A stretch of DNA of 50,534 nt, from assembly GCA_036499395.1 (NCBI GenBank), contig DASYDW010000051.1, forward strand, positions 1-50,534, written 5' to 3'. Both the position numbers and the translations under genes were made by a program. This document shows positions 7,646 through 16,376 of this stretch, piece after piece (within the stretch, counting starts at the first letter, position 1; each line of letters starts with the position of its first letter). A model generated the notes under the pieces. It saw only the letters and a program-made list of their open reading frames with translations, ran no database searches and was not told the DNA's origin. Source of the stretch: Pirellulales bacterium. GTDB lineage: Bacteria > Planctomycetota > Planctomycetia > Pirellulales > JACPPG01.

Positions 7646-7875
7646 ACCGGCGACGGCTTTAGCTTGCCATCGTCAGGCCCGCGGTTGCGGACGGGATCAA
7701 GATGAGAAGACGAAGAAGTGCTATGACTCTTCGACTTTCGCGAACACAGACGTGCCGATGAAACCCTCCGCTGCCGTCGTGCATCTAGTGCGACCGGTAT
7801 TTGAGTGTCGCATTCTGGAACAGAGTTTTGGGAATTCGCCCGCTGACGAGGATGGCAGCAGGGTCAGTGCATCAT

Positions 7876-8085
7876 CTAACTGACCGGCTCGACATGTCGA
7901 AGTCCTTTGAGATGCATCATGATCTGCAACTCACGGTGGCCAAGCACCGTGTCCAGCAATGAAACAAATGGGACTGATGTGTCCTGTGACCGCGAAACAA
8001 CAGCGGTGTAGCATTCGTATTTCGATTGTATTGCAGACGCGAAAAACTGTTGAAGATATGCAACCGGATGCATAGCATCCTGCAT
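7876..8085 (-). CDS. Possible small protein divergent from relaxase
   Basis: 69 residues if read from the ATG at 8085 (MQDAMHPVAYLQQFF). The composition is protein-like (YTAVVSRSQDTSVPFVSLLDTVLG), but there is no recognisable family and no ribosome binding site. Its start codon shares the tetramer CATG with the relaxase start on the other strand, which is unusual and may mean that one of the two starts is wrong. It could be a small regulator of the relaxase or a chance ORF. Confidence 0.25.
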   Translation of the reverse strand: MQDAMHPVAYLQQFFASAIQSKYECYTAVVSRSQDTSVPFVSLLDTVLGHRELQIMMHLKGLRHVEPVS

Positions 8086-10771
8086 GCTCAACGTGACGGT
8101 CCAGTCAAGTGCCGAAGGTGCAAAGTCGTATTTTGCGCGGTCAGATTATTACAACGAAGGCCAGGAACTTGTCGGCGAATGGGGCGGCAAAGGCGCCTCG
8201 CTGCTTGGACTTTCCGGGAAAGTCGATAAGGTCGCCTTCAATAGCCTCTGCGACAACATCCATCCGCAGACAGGTCGCCCGCTGACGAAGATCACTCGTG
8301 ATGGGCGTCGCGTCGGATATGACTTCACCTGGTCGGCGCCCAAATCGATATCCGTCGTTCATGCGCTGACTGGAGATGACACAATCGTCGATGCCTTTCG
8401 CAGGTCCATCCGAGATACGCTGTCGGAAATGGAATCCGAGATGCAGTCCCGCGTCCGCAAGGACGGTCGTGACTTTGATCGCACAACGGGCAATATCTGC
8501 TACGCGGAATTCATTCACCTGACCAGTCGGCCGGTAAACGGCATTCCATGCCCGCAATTGCATTCACACAATTTCGTATTCAACGCGACGCACGACGCTG
8601 CGGAGAACCAGTGGAAGGCCGGGCAATTCGGACGCCTCAACAGCGACGCGTACTATTGGCAGGCCGTGCAACAGGCACGGTTTGCCAATAACCTGCAAGA
8701 ACTTGGCTACTCGACCCGCAAGACAAAGGACGCATTCGAGATCGACGGAGTGCCTGACTCGGTGCTCAAGAAATTCTCACTGCGCACCAGCATCATCGAG
8801 CGCGTCGCGGAGAAGCTCGGTATCACCGATCCAAGAATTAAGGCGAAACTCGGGGCGACGACGCGAGAAGCCAAGGATTCCTCGATTCCTTACCCGGAGT
8901 TGATCGAGCTTTGGGAAAGTCAATTGACGAAGGACGAGGCCACTGCAATCGCGGTGATAGCCCAGGACAAGCAGCCGCAAGAAATCCGCAGTCGCAATGA
9001 CCAGCACGTCCAGTTCGCCATTGATCATATGTTTGAGCGGCAAAGCGTCGTCGACGAACGTCGGTTATTGGCGTTGGCGCTACGGCACGGCATGGGCGAA
9101 GTTACGCCCGAAGGCATTCGCAAAGAAGTTGATCGCCGTGATTTACTGAAGCGGGCGGAAGCCGACAAAACCTGGGTGACAACGAAAGGCGTCCTCGCCG
9201 AAGAAACGAGCATGATCGGATGGGCCGTATCCGGCAAGCAGACGTGCAAGCCGCTGGCTCGTCCCGGCGAGATCCAGCTTGCGGACCAGCGTTTGAATTC
9301 AGGCCAGGCGCAAGCGGTCGAACATATTGTTACCTCATCGGACCGTGTGATATTGCTTCGTGGTGCGGCGGGCACTGGCAAGACAACGCTTACCACGGAA
9401 GCCGTCCATCAGCTCAACGCGCGCGGCAAGGAAGTCGTCATGCTGGCTCCTTCAGCGGAAGCGTCGCGCGGCGTTTTGCGCCGCGAGGGTTTTTCAGAGG
9501 CAGACACTCTCGCGAGGTTCCTATTCGACGAAACGATGCAGAAGCAGGCAAAGAACGGCGTCATCTGGGTGGACGAAGCCAGTCTCGTCGGCACGCGGAC
9601 AATGAACGAGTTGTTTCACATCGCCGGTCGTCTCGAAGCACGCGTGGTACTGTCCGGTGATAAACGGCAAATGGCAAGTGTAGAGCGGGGCGCGGCTCTG
9701 CGAGTGCTGGAAACGATCGCCGGCCTCCCGGTGGCTGAGGTGACCGAGATTCAGCGGCAGCAGAACCGCGACTATCGGGACGCTGTGACGTTGCTGTCCA
9801 AAGGACGCATTGCCGAAGGTTTCGACAAACTCGATGACATGGGCCGCGTGAAGCTGATGCCTGTCTGGGACTCGTACGAGCCGATTGCAAAAGAATTTGC
9901 GGAAAGGATGGAGCAGGCGACTGAGAACGATCGCGACCAGGCGGTGTTGATTGTTTCCCCGACTCATGCCGAAGGTAGAAAGATCAACGATGCCGTTCGC
10001 AAGGAACTTAGGGCGAAGGGACTTCTAGGCAACGATGAACGCGAGTTTGACCGGCTTGTTCCTCTGCAATGGACAGAGGCTGAGAAGGCCGATTCGACGC
10101 GATATACAGGCAAGGAGATTTTGCAGTTTTATCACAACACGGGGCCATTCAAGGCGGGCGACCGGATTTGGGCGAGCGAAGCGTTGGACAAGCTCGACGA
10201 AATCAAAAGCAAGCACTTTGCCGTTTTCGAGCCAGATTCGATTTGCCTTGGCACCGGCGATGCGATCCGCATGACGGCCGGCGGCAAGACGCTGGACGGC
10301 AAGCATAGATTCAACAACGGGTCGGTCTACCGCGTCGCGGGCTTTACGCTGGCCGGCGATATTGCGCTGGGCAACGGTTGGGTGATTGCAAAGGATGCAG
10401 GCCACTTGTCTCACAACTACGTCAACACGGCCTATGCCGCGCAGGGTCGCACGGTCAAGCACGTCATCGTGGCGCAATCAGCGTTGTCTTATCCCGCCGC
10501 CAGCATGGAAGGCTTTTACGTTGCTGCCAGCCGCGGCAAATCGTCGATCACGATCTGGACTGACGACAAGCGGGAATTGAAGGAAGCGATTGAGCGAAGT
10601 GCACCGCGCCTGTCGGCGACCGAACTTGTCGGCAAACAGAAGCCGCGCTTCTTGCGGCGAGCTAAGGAATTAGGCGTCCGTTGGCAAAAGGCGGCAATGC
10701 TTGCCACAAAGCGGGCTGCGCATGAGATTCGCGAACTCGTGGGCGACCGGGAGGTGGAATATGAGCGGTGA
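8084..10771 (+). CDS. MobF-family relaxase-helicase (TrwC/TraI type)
   Basis: 895 residues. The N-terminal relaxase domain (about 1-300) has candidate nicking tyrosines at 16, 22 and 23 and the metal-binding histidines in QLHSHNFVFN (H160, H162), with FTWSAPKSISVVHAL as the family motif. The C-terminal half is an SF1 helicase with Walker A GAAGTGKTT (near 427), VIWVDEAS (near 493) and NTAYAAQGRT near the end. It would nick oriT, stay covalently bound to the 5' end and unwind the strand for transfer. The length fits TrwC. The frame is intact, so the element may still be mobilizable. There is no clear ribosome binding site before the ATG. The next gene overlaps its end by 11 nt. Confidence 0.95.
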   Translation: MLNVTVQSSAEGAKSYFARSDYYNEGQELVGEWGGKGASLLGLSGKVDKVAFNSLCDNIHPQTGRPLTKITRDGRRVGYDFTWSAPKSISVVHALTGDDTIVDAFRRSIRDTLSEMESEMQSRVRKDGRDFDRTTGNICYAEFIHLTSRPVNGIPCPQLHSHNFVFNATHDAAENQWKAGQFGRLNSDAYYWQAVQQARFANNLQELGYSTRKTKDAFEIDGVPDSVLKKFSLRTSIIERVAEKLGITDPRIKAKLGATTREAKDSSIPYPELIELWESQLTKDEATAIAVIAQDKQPQEIRSRNDQHVQFAIDHMFERQSVVDERRLLALALRHGMGEVTPEGIRKEVDRRDLLKRAEADKTWVTTKGVLAEETSMIGWAVSGKQTCKPLARPGEIQLADQRLNSGQAQAVEHIVTSSDRVILLRGAAGTGKTTLTTEAVHQLNARGKEVVMLAPSAEASRGVLRREGFSEADTLARFLFDETMQKQAKNGVIWVDEASLVGTRTMNELFHIAGRLEARVVLSGDKRQMASVERGAALRVLETIAGLPVAEVTEIQRQQNRDYRDAVTLLSKGRIAEGFDKLDDMGRVKLMPVWDSYEPIAKEFAERMEQATENDRDQAVLIVSPTHAEGRKINDAVRKELRAKGLLGNDEREFDRLVPLQWTEAEKADSTRYTGKEILQFYHNTGPFKAGDRIWASEALDKLDEIKSKHFAVFEPDSICLGTGDAIRMTAGGKTLDGKHRFNNGSVYRVAGFTLAGDIALGNGWVIAKDAGHLSHNYVNTAYAAQGRTVKHVIVAQSALSYPAASMEGFYVAASRGKSSITIWTDDKRELKEAIERSAPRLSATELVGKQKPRFLRRAKELGVRWQKAAMLATKRAAHEIRELVGDREVEYER

Positions 10772-11189
10772 GGCGCCTGCCCATCTGAAAAGCGTGCTTT
10801 CGCGCCTTGGGGAGAAGCGTCCCCCGGACGCAGAAGAGTTCGGACTTCCGTCCCTGGACAAGACATACCGGCCGTACGCCAGGGCAAGTCAAAAGCCACT
10901 ATTTGCCATCCACTTCATCACGCCGCATGGGAGCGTGCGCAGCTTTCAGTACATGCACCTCGACAGCGACAGCAGCTACGCGCCTGATCGCCTCACGCTG
11001 CGCTTTGCGGGGCTTAAGATTGTCAATGTAGTCATTTCCGGGCGGAACCTGTGGGAACTTTATGACTACATCCACCAACATCGCTCGGCGTGGGTGCGGC
11101 AGGCGGCAAGGGATTTTGCGGCGGATGGCGACGCGATCGTGACCGGGATAGCGATCTCGGAGAGCGTGGCGCTGGAGCCGGCCAACTAG
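10761..11189 (+). CDS. Hypothetical protein coupled to relaxase
   Basis: 142 residues. The start at 10761 follows GGGAGGTGGAAT and overlaps the relaxase stop by 11 nt, so the two are translationally coupled. No family is recognised. It has a proline-rich, charged N-terminus, then a compact strand-rich body (FAIHFITPHGSVRSFQYMHL, RLTLRFAGLKIVNVVISG) and a helix ELYDYIHQHRSAWVRQAA. It is soluble by appearance. The position suggests an accessory role in DNA transfer, but this is only context. Confidence 0.75.
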   Translation: MSGEAPAHLKSVLSRLGEKRPPDAEEFGLPSLDKTYRPYARASQKPLFAIHFITPHGSVRSFQYMHLDSDSSYAPDRLTLRFAGLKIVNVVISGRNLWELYDYIHQHRSAWVRQAARDFAADGDAIVTGIAISESVALEPAN

Positions 11190-11272
11190 AAACTCGCCGC
11201 GACACAGTTCGTATCGCCAATTCTACGAACGTTGGCTAGATTGATCGGCGCCTTCTGACTCGTCCTTGACCC

Positions 11273-12259
11273 ATGCCGCTACCGAAATTGAGCGAAATGA
11301 TGACTAGCTCCGAAGACGCTGACGTCGAGATGTGGGTAAATCAGATTCAGTCGCAGATTATCGGATGCGACAATTGTCAGCCATTTGAAGATAGTGGCGA
11401 CGAGGACGACGGAGGTTTACAGAGCGTTGAGGAATTCCTCTACGACAATGAAGTTCCGGAGGAACTGCATGACGCCATAGCCGAGCAACTAGTGTGCAGG
11501 TGCGGTCACTCGCTGGAATTGGATTCTGGAATCGTGGTGGACGAGATCGAGTCGCAGCCGGATGTAATTGCTGCCGACCGTTTCGGCGACTGGGCTGCCG
11601 AGGACAACCCCAGATTGGGCGCATTCGTCGATCACCTGCGGCAGTTTCCTAATGCAGGTCTCGATCATGAGGTCGGCGTCGACCTTCTTAACCAACTGAA
11701 GGCGTTGAAAACGACCACCATTACTGGAAACTGGTGGCGTGCTCAGAACGTCAAGGAATCCGAATGCCCGCCTTCGGTCGCTAGGATGGGCCCACCTCCA
11801 GCGGCGGGGTCGACCGGACGTCTTCATGGACCGGATCAACGCGCGTTTTACCTCGGATCTGACAAATCGGCTGCCGTCAATGAAGCCCGCAAATACTTGC
11901 AGGCTGACCGCCAGATGTGGATACAGCAGTTTCGCATCACGGGTGTGGAAAACGTAATTGAATTGCAAGCGCCACTGTCTCGAACCGCGGCATTTTACCG
12001 GGACGACATACCGCTTCTGTTCGCCGGTCTGATGTGGTGCGATGGCCTGGTTCAGCAACGGGTCGGTTCCGAACAGGCCAAAGAGTATCTCCTTCCGCAG
12101 TTTATTTCCAAGTGCGCGACGTCGATCGGGATAGCCGGTATCACGTTCAACAGCCTATTGCATGAAGGCACGAATCTGGTGCTGTTTAAATGGACTGACG
12201 AGATAGTATCTCCGATAGGAGAACCGGAGCGCATTTCGGACATTGCCGAAGCGGGATAG
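11273..12259 (+). CDS. RES-domain protein, probable NAD+-degrading toxin
   Basis: 328 residues. The N-terminal region has paired cysteines (CDNC near 33-36 and CRCGH near 75-79), which fits the zinc-binding HEPN/RES N-terminal domain type. The C-terminal region (about 154-300) has the RES pattern: WWRAQ, RMGPPP, TGRLHGPDQRAFYLGSD and SAAVNEARKYL, supplying the conserved Arg, Tyr and Glu of the family. RES toxins such as MbcT and Res degrade NAD+ and share an ADP-ribosyltransferase-like fold. No Xre-type antitoxin is adjacent, so it may be a larger, differently controlled form rather than half of a classic pair. It starts 84 nt after the relaxase-linked gene on the same strand. Confidence 0.8.
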   Translation: MPLPKLSEMMTSSEDADVEMWVNQIQSQIIGCDNCQPFEDSGDEDDGGLQSVEEFLYDNEVPEELHDAIAEQLVCRCGHSLELDSGIVVDEIESQPDVIAADRFGDWAAEDNPRLGAFVDHLRQFPNAGLDHEVGVDLLNQLKALKTTTITGNWWRAQNVKESECPPSVARMGPPPAAGSTGRLHGPDQRAFYLGSDKSAAVNEARKYLQADRQMWIQQFRITGVENVIELQAPLSRTAAFYRDDIPLLFAGLMWCDGLVQQRVGSEQAKEYLLPQFISKCATSIGIAGITFNSLLHEGTNLVLFKWTDEIVSPIGEPERISDIAEAG

Positions 12260-12353
12260 GACTCAGCCAAAAGCTACTCCCGAGCGCCGAATTGCTCGAC
12301 GCCCGGAAGCAGCAAATAACGTTTCGAGTCTCTTGAAACGCAAACGGTTCTCA

Positions 12354-12375
12354 TCCCCAGTCCGGGGGCTGGGGA
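12354..12375. terminator. Hairpin between convergent genes
   Basis: TCCCCAG (12354-12360) pairs with CTGGGGA (12369-12375) around an 8-nt G-rich loop. It lies between the RES gene (ending 12259, plus) and the small membrane-protein gene (ending 12551, minus), where transcripts from both sides must stop. No T-run follows on either strand, so it is at best a factor-assisted terminator. A second, weaker hairpin GTTTC/GAAAC lies at about 12321-12339. Confidence 0.3.
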
Positions 12376-12550
12376 AGTCGGGTTAGAAACCATAGAGCGA
12401 CGACGGCAACTACTACATCTGCTCCCAAAGGTCACCATCCTTTGCCCATAGGGCACTTGTGCAAATCAGCAGCGGCTTCATGCCGCGCCGGTTCGCTGTG
12501 TTAAACCGAGAATCCGTGCCCGGTACTGCAAAACTGTTCCGTGAAATGAT

Positions 12551-12760
12551 TTACCGCCTGAAGAGCCGCTCCAGGATCTTGCCTGCGACAGGAGTCGCCA
12601 CTTTCGTCACCGTGTCGACGATCGCTTTCTTTTGGCGGCGATCATGCTCCTGTATCTTCTGCCACGTCTCGGGGTGGTTGGCCGCCAGGTAGGCGTTCAC
12701 TACTACGGCCAAGATCGAAATGACACAGATGCCTCCAAATAAAACAACAATGGGATTCAT
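12551..12760 (-). CDS. Small single-pass membrane protein
   Basis: 69 residues: one N-terminal membrane helix (about 4-26, IVVLFGGICVISILAVVV) and a charged cytoplasmic tail (HPETWQKIQEHDRRQKKAI) ending in a basic helix. GGAGG lies six bases before the ATG. It is the last gene of a minus-strand run with the coupling ATPase and two other small proteins, so it may belong to the membrane side of DNA transfer (inference). No family is recognised. Confidence 0.7.
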   Translation of the reverse strand: MNPIVVLFGGICVISILAVVVNAYLAANHPETWQKIQEHDRRQKKAIVDTVTKVATPVAGKILERLFRR

Positions 12761-12844
12761 GAGTTACCTCCAGTTTGATGGGAAACGGGGACTGCCAATC
12801 ATCAAGAAATCGACGACTACGAATCCAACGATCGGAACTACGGT

Positions 12845-13093
12845 TCATCTCTCCATGCCTCGGTCGGGCGGTTGGGGCTCGTGCGCCGTTTCATTTGCAC
12901 GTGCATTGAGCCATTCGTCATAGACGGCGTCCGTTTTCTTGCCATCTACGATCTCCTGCGGTGACAGATTCCCGAAAACCCCAGTTTCCTCCGGCGATTT
13001 AATACTGTCAGGAAACGCCTGAAAAACAGGACCGATCTCCTTGAATCCTTTGCGGAGCATCCCTTCCAGATGGCCCGCACCGATCTTTTCCAT
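12845..13093 (-). CDS. Small soluble protein of the transfer operon
   Basis: 82 residues with a strong GGAGG ribosome binding site before the ATG. The N-terminus reads IGAGHLEGMLRKGFKEIG; a VFGNLSPQEIVDGKK segment and a Pro-rich polar tail follow. No family is recognised and there is no membrane span. It is separated by three bases from the upstream membrane-protein gene, so the two are tightly linked. Confidence 0.7.
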   Translation of the reverse strand: MEKIGAGHLEGMLRKGFKEIGPVFQAFPDSIKSPEETGVFGNLSPQEIVDGKKTDAVYDEWLNARANETAHEPQPPDRGMER

Positions 13094-13096
13094 TTC

Positions 13097-13663
13097 CTAC
13101 CTCCTTCCTTTACGTTGTTCATGAAATCGTCGCATCAATGCCTCGTTCTCGATCATGCCGTTTCGCATGTCGTCCAGTCGCTGTTCGTCCTGCTGAAAGA
13201 GCATCGCTTGGGAAACACCCAGCGCGAGTGCGCCCGCCATGAAATAGCCGCCGACAGCATCGCCGTATGGCAGGAGCAGCACGCCAACGCAGAATGCGAG
13301 AACCGGTTCCCCAAGGACTTTGCATTTGCGCTCGTCCTTGCATCGCAGCAGCAGTTTTGCGGCCCACGGATCGCCGCCGTAATAGGTATGCTCAAAGCGG
13401 CCAGCGGCGTGGCGCCGCCAGTGGCCGAGACGGTGCATCACGATCGACGTGATGAACACCGGCAGCAGAATGAGGATGTCCGGTGCGTTTGCGAATGTCG
13501 CGTATAACGGGATGAAGAAAACGCTCAGCAGGCCGGTGATGCCGATATGATCCTTGCCGGTCTGCCGACGTAGCGGGAGATACAACGTCATCGCCCACAC
13601 ATTGATGATCAAATAAACAAGGTGTGCTGCGGTGCGACTATCGGTTTCGGGTTGTTCTTTCAT
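13097..13663 (-). CDS. Multi-pass membrane protein of the transfer operon
   Basis: 188 residues from the ATG at 13663, chosen because AGGAGA lies just upstream; the frame is open for another 53 codons. Four hydrophobic segments are visible (around VYLIINVWAMTLYLPL, ITGLLSVFFIPLYATF, ILILLPVFITSIVM, and a long C-terminal pair near VLAFCVGVLLLPYG), followed by a charged tail. It could anchor the coupling ATPase downstream of ParB, since that ATPase lacks its own membrane helices (inference). No family is recognised. Confidence 0.72.
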   Translation of the reverse strand: MKEQPETDSRTAAHLVYLIINVWAMTLYLPLRRQTGKDHIGITGLLSVFFIPLYATFANAPDILILLPVFITSIVMHRLGHWRRHAAGRFEHTYYGGDPWAAKLLLRCKDERKCKVLGEPVLAFCVGVLLLPYGDAVGGYFMAGALALGVSQAMLFQQDEQRLDDMRNGMIENEALMRRFHEQRKGRR

Positions 13664-13852
13664 TGCCTGTCTCCTGTCGACAAACAACGATACGGGTGGG
13701 ACAAGTGAGACGACCCGAAACTTTTCGGGTGGCATTGCAGCCGTGTTGCAACCGAAATGCACCGGCGTGCAGTGCCCACAGACGGGACACTTGGGATGCG
13801 GGAATGCTCGACGGCGTTGCACTAAATGCGACGCGCTCGCTGGCCTTGTGCG

Positions 13853-15325
13853 TCAAGACTTGCGCTGGTCGAAGCTGACGTTGAGCAGCGGCAAGCCGGT
13901 GGAAAATGGGACGCCGGATCGCACAAGAACGGCATCGACCATGTAGTTGTTGACGGGAGAGCCGGTGCGCAGGCCGTTCATGAATTCGGCGGGCTGAATG
14001 ACGTACTCATACTGCTCGTGAAAACTGCTGCTGTACTGCGATGGCTGTCCAACAGGAGAAAACGGCTCATGGGGTGCGTGTTGTAGGCCGCCGCCGGCAA
14101 ACTGCCGCAGCTCCTTGCCGCAAAGCTCCGATACCCAGGCGGCGGTGTGATGGTCGCCGAGCGAGAAAAAGAGCTTGTGACCGAAATTACTCAGCATGGC
14201 CTCGATGCCCGCCTCCGCCTTATCTCCTGGCAGTGCCTCGCGGTAGTTGTTGAGTCCCTGGCAGATATAGACCATGCAACCGTGGTAGCTGCGGCAACGG
14301 CTCAAATAATGCGTATCCGATGGCGTCACCCACAGGCTTGATTCATCACCCCAGATGCAAGCGAGGGGAGAGCGCGGCGTGATCTCGCGGCGAAGCACGT
14401 CACGCTGCCAATGATATTTGAGACCGATATTGGCCACTGCGCCGAGCACCCCGTATTCGTCCGGCGGCATATCGACGACCACGATTTTGCGCTCTTCGAT
14501 CGCCCCGGCCGGGGTGAAGTTGGTCCGATGGGCAAACATCTCGCGGATAATGCCGGTGTTGCAGACCGCGAGCGTGGCCATCGTGCCCGCCATGATGCTC
14601 GACCGGGTCCTGTCCGCCATTTTGGGCCAGAGGCGGGTCAGGAAATCGGCGGCATGCTTGAAGTCATGCTCTTCAATCTCCGTCTTCTGCCGGTGGAATG
14701 CGCGTGAGATGCACTGATTGCAGTATCCGGCACGCCAGCTTTCTTCCCGCATCTGCTCGCCGGCCACCGGCGCCGACAGGATGAGTTCGTGCAGATTGGC
14801 GGGCGTTATCTCTTCGCTGGCGAGTTGCAGGACGATGACGCAGTAGTTGATGAGTTGCTCATCCTGCCGCTTCCACTGCTGCGAATCGCCCCCGGCCTGC
14901 TCGCTTTCGCGAAAGACGACGCTGCGCAGCTCCATGATGAAGCGCGTTACGTTCTGGGCGACGCCGGCGCCTTCGCCCTGGCGGCTCGCTTCATATCCGA
15001 ACATGTTGAAGCGCCACTGCTCTTTCGGGGTGACGAGGACCACGTCACGCTGGCGGCCTGTCATGCGGGCTGCGCGCAGCCAATCCTGGTACTCGCCACG
15101 CTTGGCGCAGAGCACGAGCATTGAGCTGTCGCCATAGGCGAGAATCGCCCTTGCCAGCTGAATGAGGCTCGACGTTTTGCCCGAGCCGGTGGCGCCGAAT
15201 GCGTGCAGTCCCCCCGCCAGCAACGCGCGCACGGTGAGCGCGTTGTACCCGTCCCAGCAAAAGAGCGGCTTATCAAGTGGATGCGTTCTTTTGCGCCAGA
15301 ACACGGTTCGCCCTCGCTTTGTCAC
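13853..15325 (-). CDS. Type IV coupling protein-like ATPase (VirD4/TraD type)
   Basis: 490 residues with Walker A GATGSGKT at 44-51, a Walker B-like IVVVDMPPDEY, and WGDESSLWVTPSD followed by VYICQGLNNYREAL, the glutamine-bearing region of this hexameric pump class. Such proteins hand the relaxase-DNA complex to the secretion channel. Unlike VirD4 it has no N-terminal membrane helices, which points to a soluble TcpA/TraD-like variant working with the nearby membrane proteins. The start overlaps the ParB-like gene by 53 nt, and no later methionine comes before the Walker motif, so the overlap appears real. Together with the MobF relaxase it completes the visible mobilization set. Confidence 0.85.
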   Translation of the reverse strand: MTKRGRTVFWRKRTHPLDKPLFCWDGYNALTVRALLAGGLHAFGATGSGKTSSLIQLARAILAYGDSSMLVLCAKRGEYQDWLRAARMTGRQRDVVLVTPKEQWRFNMFGYEASRQGEGAGVAQNVTRFIMELRSVVFRESEQAGGDSQQWKRQDEQLINYCVIVLQLASEEITPANLHELILSAPVAGEQMREESWRAGYCNQCISRAFHRQKTEIEEHDFKHAADFLTRLWPKMADRTRSSIMAGTMATLAVCNTGIIREMFAHRTNFTPAGAIEERKIVVVDMPPDEYGVLGAVANIGLKYHWQRDVLRREITPRSPLACIWGDESSLWVTPSDTHYLSRCRSYHGCMVYICQGLNNYREALPGDKAEAGIEAMLSNFGHKLFFSLGDHHTAAWVSELCGKELRQFAGGGLQHAPHEPFSPVGQPSQYSSSFHEQYEYVIQPAEFMNGLRTGSPVNNYMVDAVLVRSGVPFSTGLPLLNVSFDQRKS

Positions 15326-16097
15326 GCATGAACCTCTGAGCCGCGGTAATGTCCAACTGATCCGCCTGGCATCGTTTGAGTTTCTTGACCGCTTCCATCA
15401 GGCAGTCGATTGTGTCGGCCAGCGTCGCCTCGGGTCCTTGGACCGTGACCGTACGGCCGTCATTGAGAACGAATGCAGCACGTTTTGCCCTTGGCTGCTT
15501 GGCCTCGTCAACGGGACGGGCCGTTCGCCGCAGTTGCTCCCGCGACAGTTCGGCGGCGAGAATCGCCAGCTCCCGTTGGCGTTGCAGATCGGGCTCCTGA
15601 CTGATGATGAGGGCCTTTTCGCCGTCGATCGCGCCGCCATGAAGCATGTGCTGAATGCTGGGATCGAGCCGCTGGTAGGCCAGCAACTTGCTGACCAGCG
15701 GCTGCTTCATGTGGACCTGCGCGGCCAACTCCGAAACCGAGCAGCTAGTTTCTTCGCGGATACGACGCAGCAGGCAAGATCGTTCCCACAGGGACAGGCT
15801 GACTCGGTGAGCGTCGAGGCTCATCTGGAGAATGCGCAGGCTGGCCAAGCTCGGTTTTTGGGGTAGAACAATGACAAGCAACTCGTCGATGCCGACGAGT
15901 TTGGCTGCGCGCCAGCGCCGCTCACCGTCCGCTAATGTCAACCTGCCGTCATTCGGGTACAGGATCACTGGCACCTGCTGCCCGTGCGCCTTAATGTTCT
16001 GGCCAAGCGCCAGAAGCTCCGCCTCGTCGAAGTTTTTCCGAGGTTGGTCCTTGTCGCGGTCGATTTCAAGAATCGAAATCTTGCGATACGGTTGCAT
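15273..16097 (-). CDS. ParB/Spo0J-like DNA-binding protein
   Basis: 274 residues from the ATG at 16097, with GGAG about ten bases upstream. The ParB N-terminal nuclease/CTPase domain is visible: ISILEIDRDKDQPRKNF, LGQNIKAHGQQVPVIL and LADGERRWRAAKLVG, the last with the GERR motif. A helix-turn-helix follows (CSVSELAAQVHMKQPLVSKLL). The C-terminal half is charged. No ParA is nearby, so it may act as a regulator or maintenance factor of the element rather than as part of a standard partition system. It is first in the operon that leads into the coupling ATPase. Confidence 0.88.
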   Translation of the reverse strand: MQPYRKISILEIDRDKDQPRKNFDEAELLALGQNIKAHGQQVPVILYPNDGRLTLADGERRWRAAKLVGIDELLVIVLPQKPSLASLRILQMSLDAHRVSLSLWERSCLLRRIREETSCSVSELAAQVHMKQPLVSKLLAYQRLDPSIQHMLHGGAIDGEKALIISQEPDLQRQRELAILAAELSREQLRRTARPVDEAKQPRAKRAAFVLNDGRTVTVQGPEATLADTIDCLMEAVKKLKRCQADQLDITAAQRFMRDKARANRVLAQKNAST

Positions 16098-16376
16098 CGT
16101 TTCTCGTCTCCGAAGATGGAAGAACTGAAAAACGATAGGCGGCGACGGGCACAAAACAAGAGCGGGAGAAGTTCGGAATGGCTTTCGTGTTGCAATCGCA
16201 TGTGCATGGTGTGGGACGTGGAATCGCGGACACCTTGTCCTCTGAACTAGCCGGTTTCTAGTAGGATTACCAGCGTGGCCGATCGTACTCTTCTAGCCTC
16301 CCTGTTGCGCGTTGGCCAAGGCGATTGAGGTTCGGCATTGCATTCATTCGAGTGAACGTGATAATCAGATTCACAA

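Noticed and set aside
13632..13946. Cysteine-rich frames on both strands between the membrane protein and the coupling ATPase
   Set aside because: Zinc-ribbon-like CxxC patterns appear in several frames, but no single frame gives a full ribbon with a start signal, so chance or a decayed gene is more likely.
15162..15866. Plus-strand 234-codon ORF opposite the ParB-like and coupling genes
   Set aside because: It covers two clear genes on the other strand and shows no family pattern.
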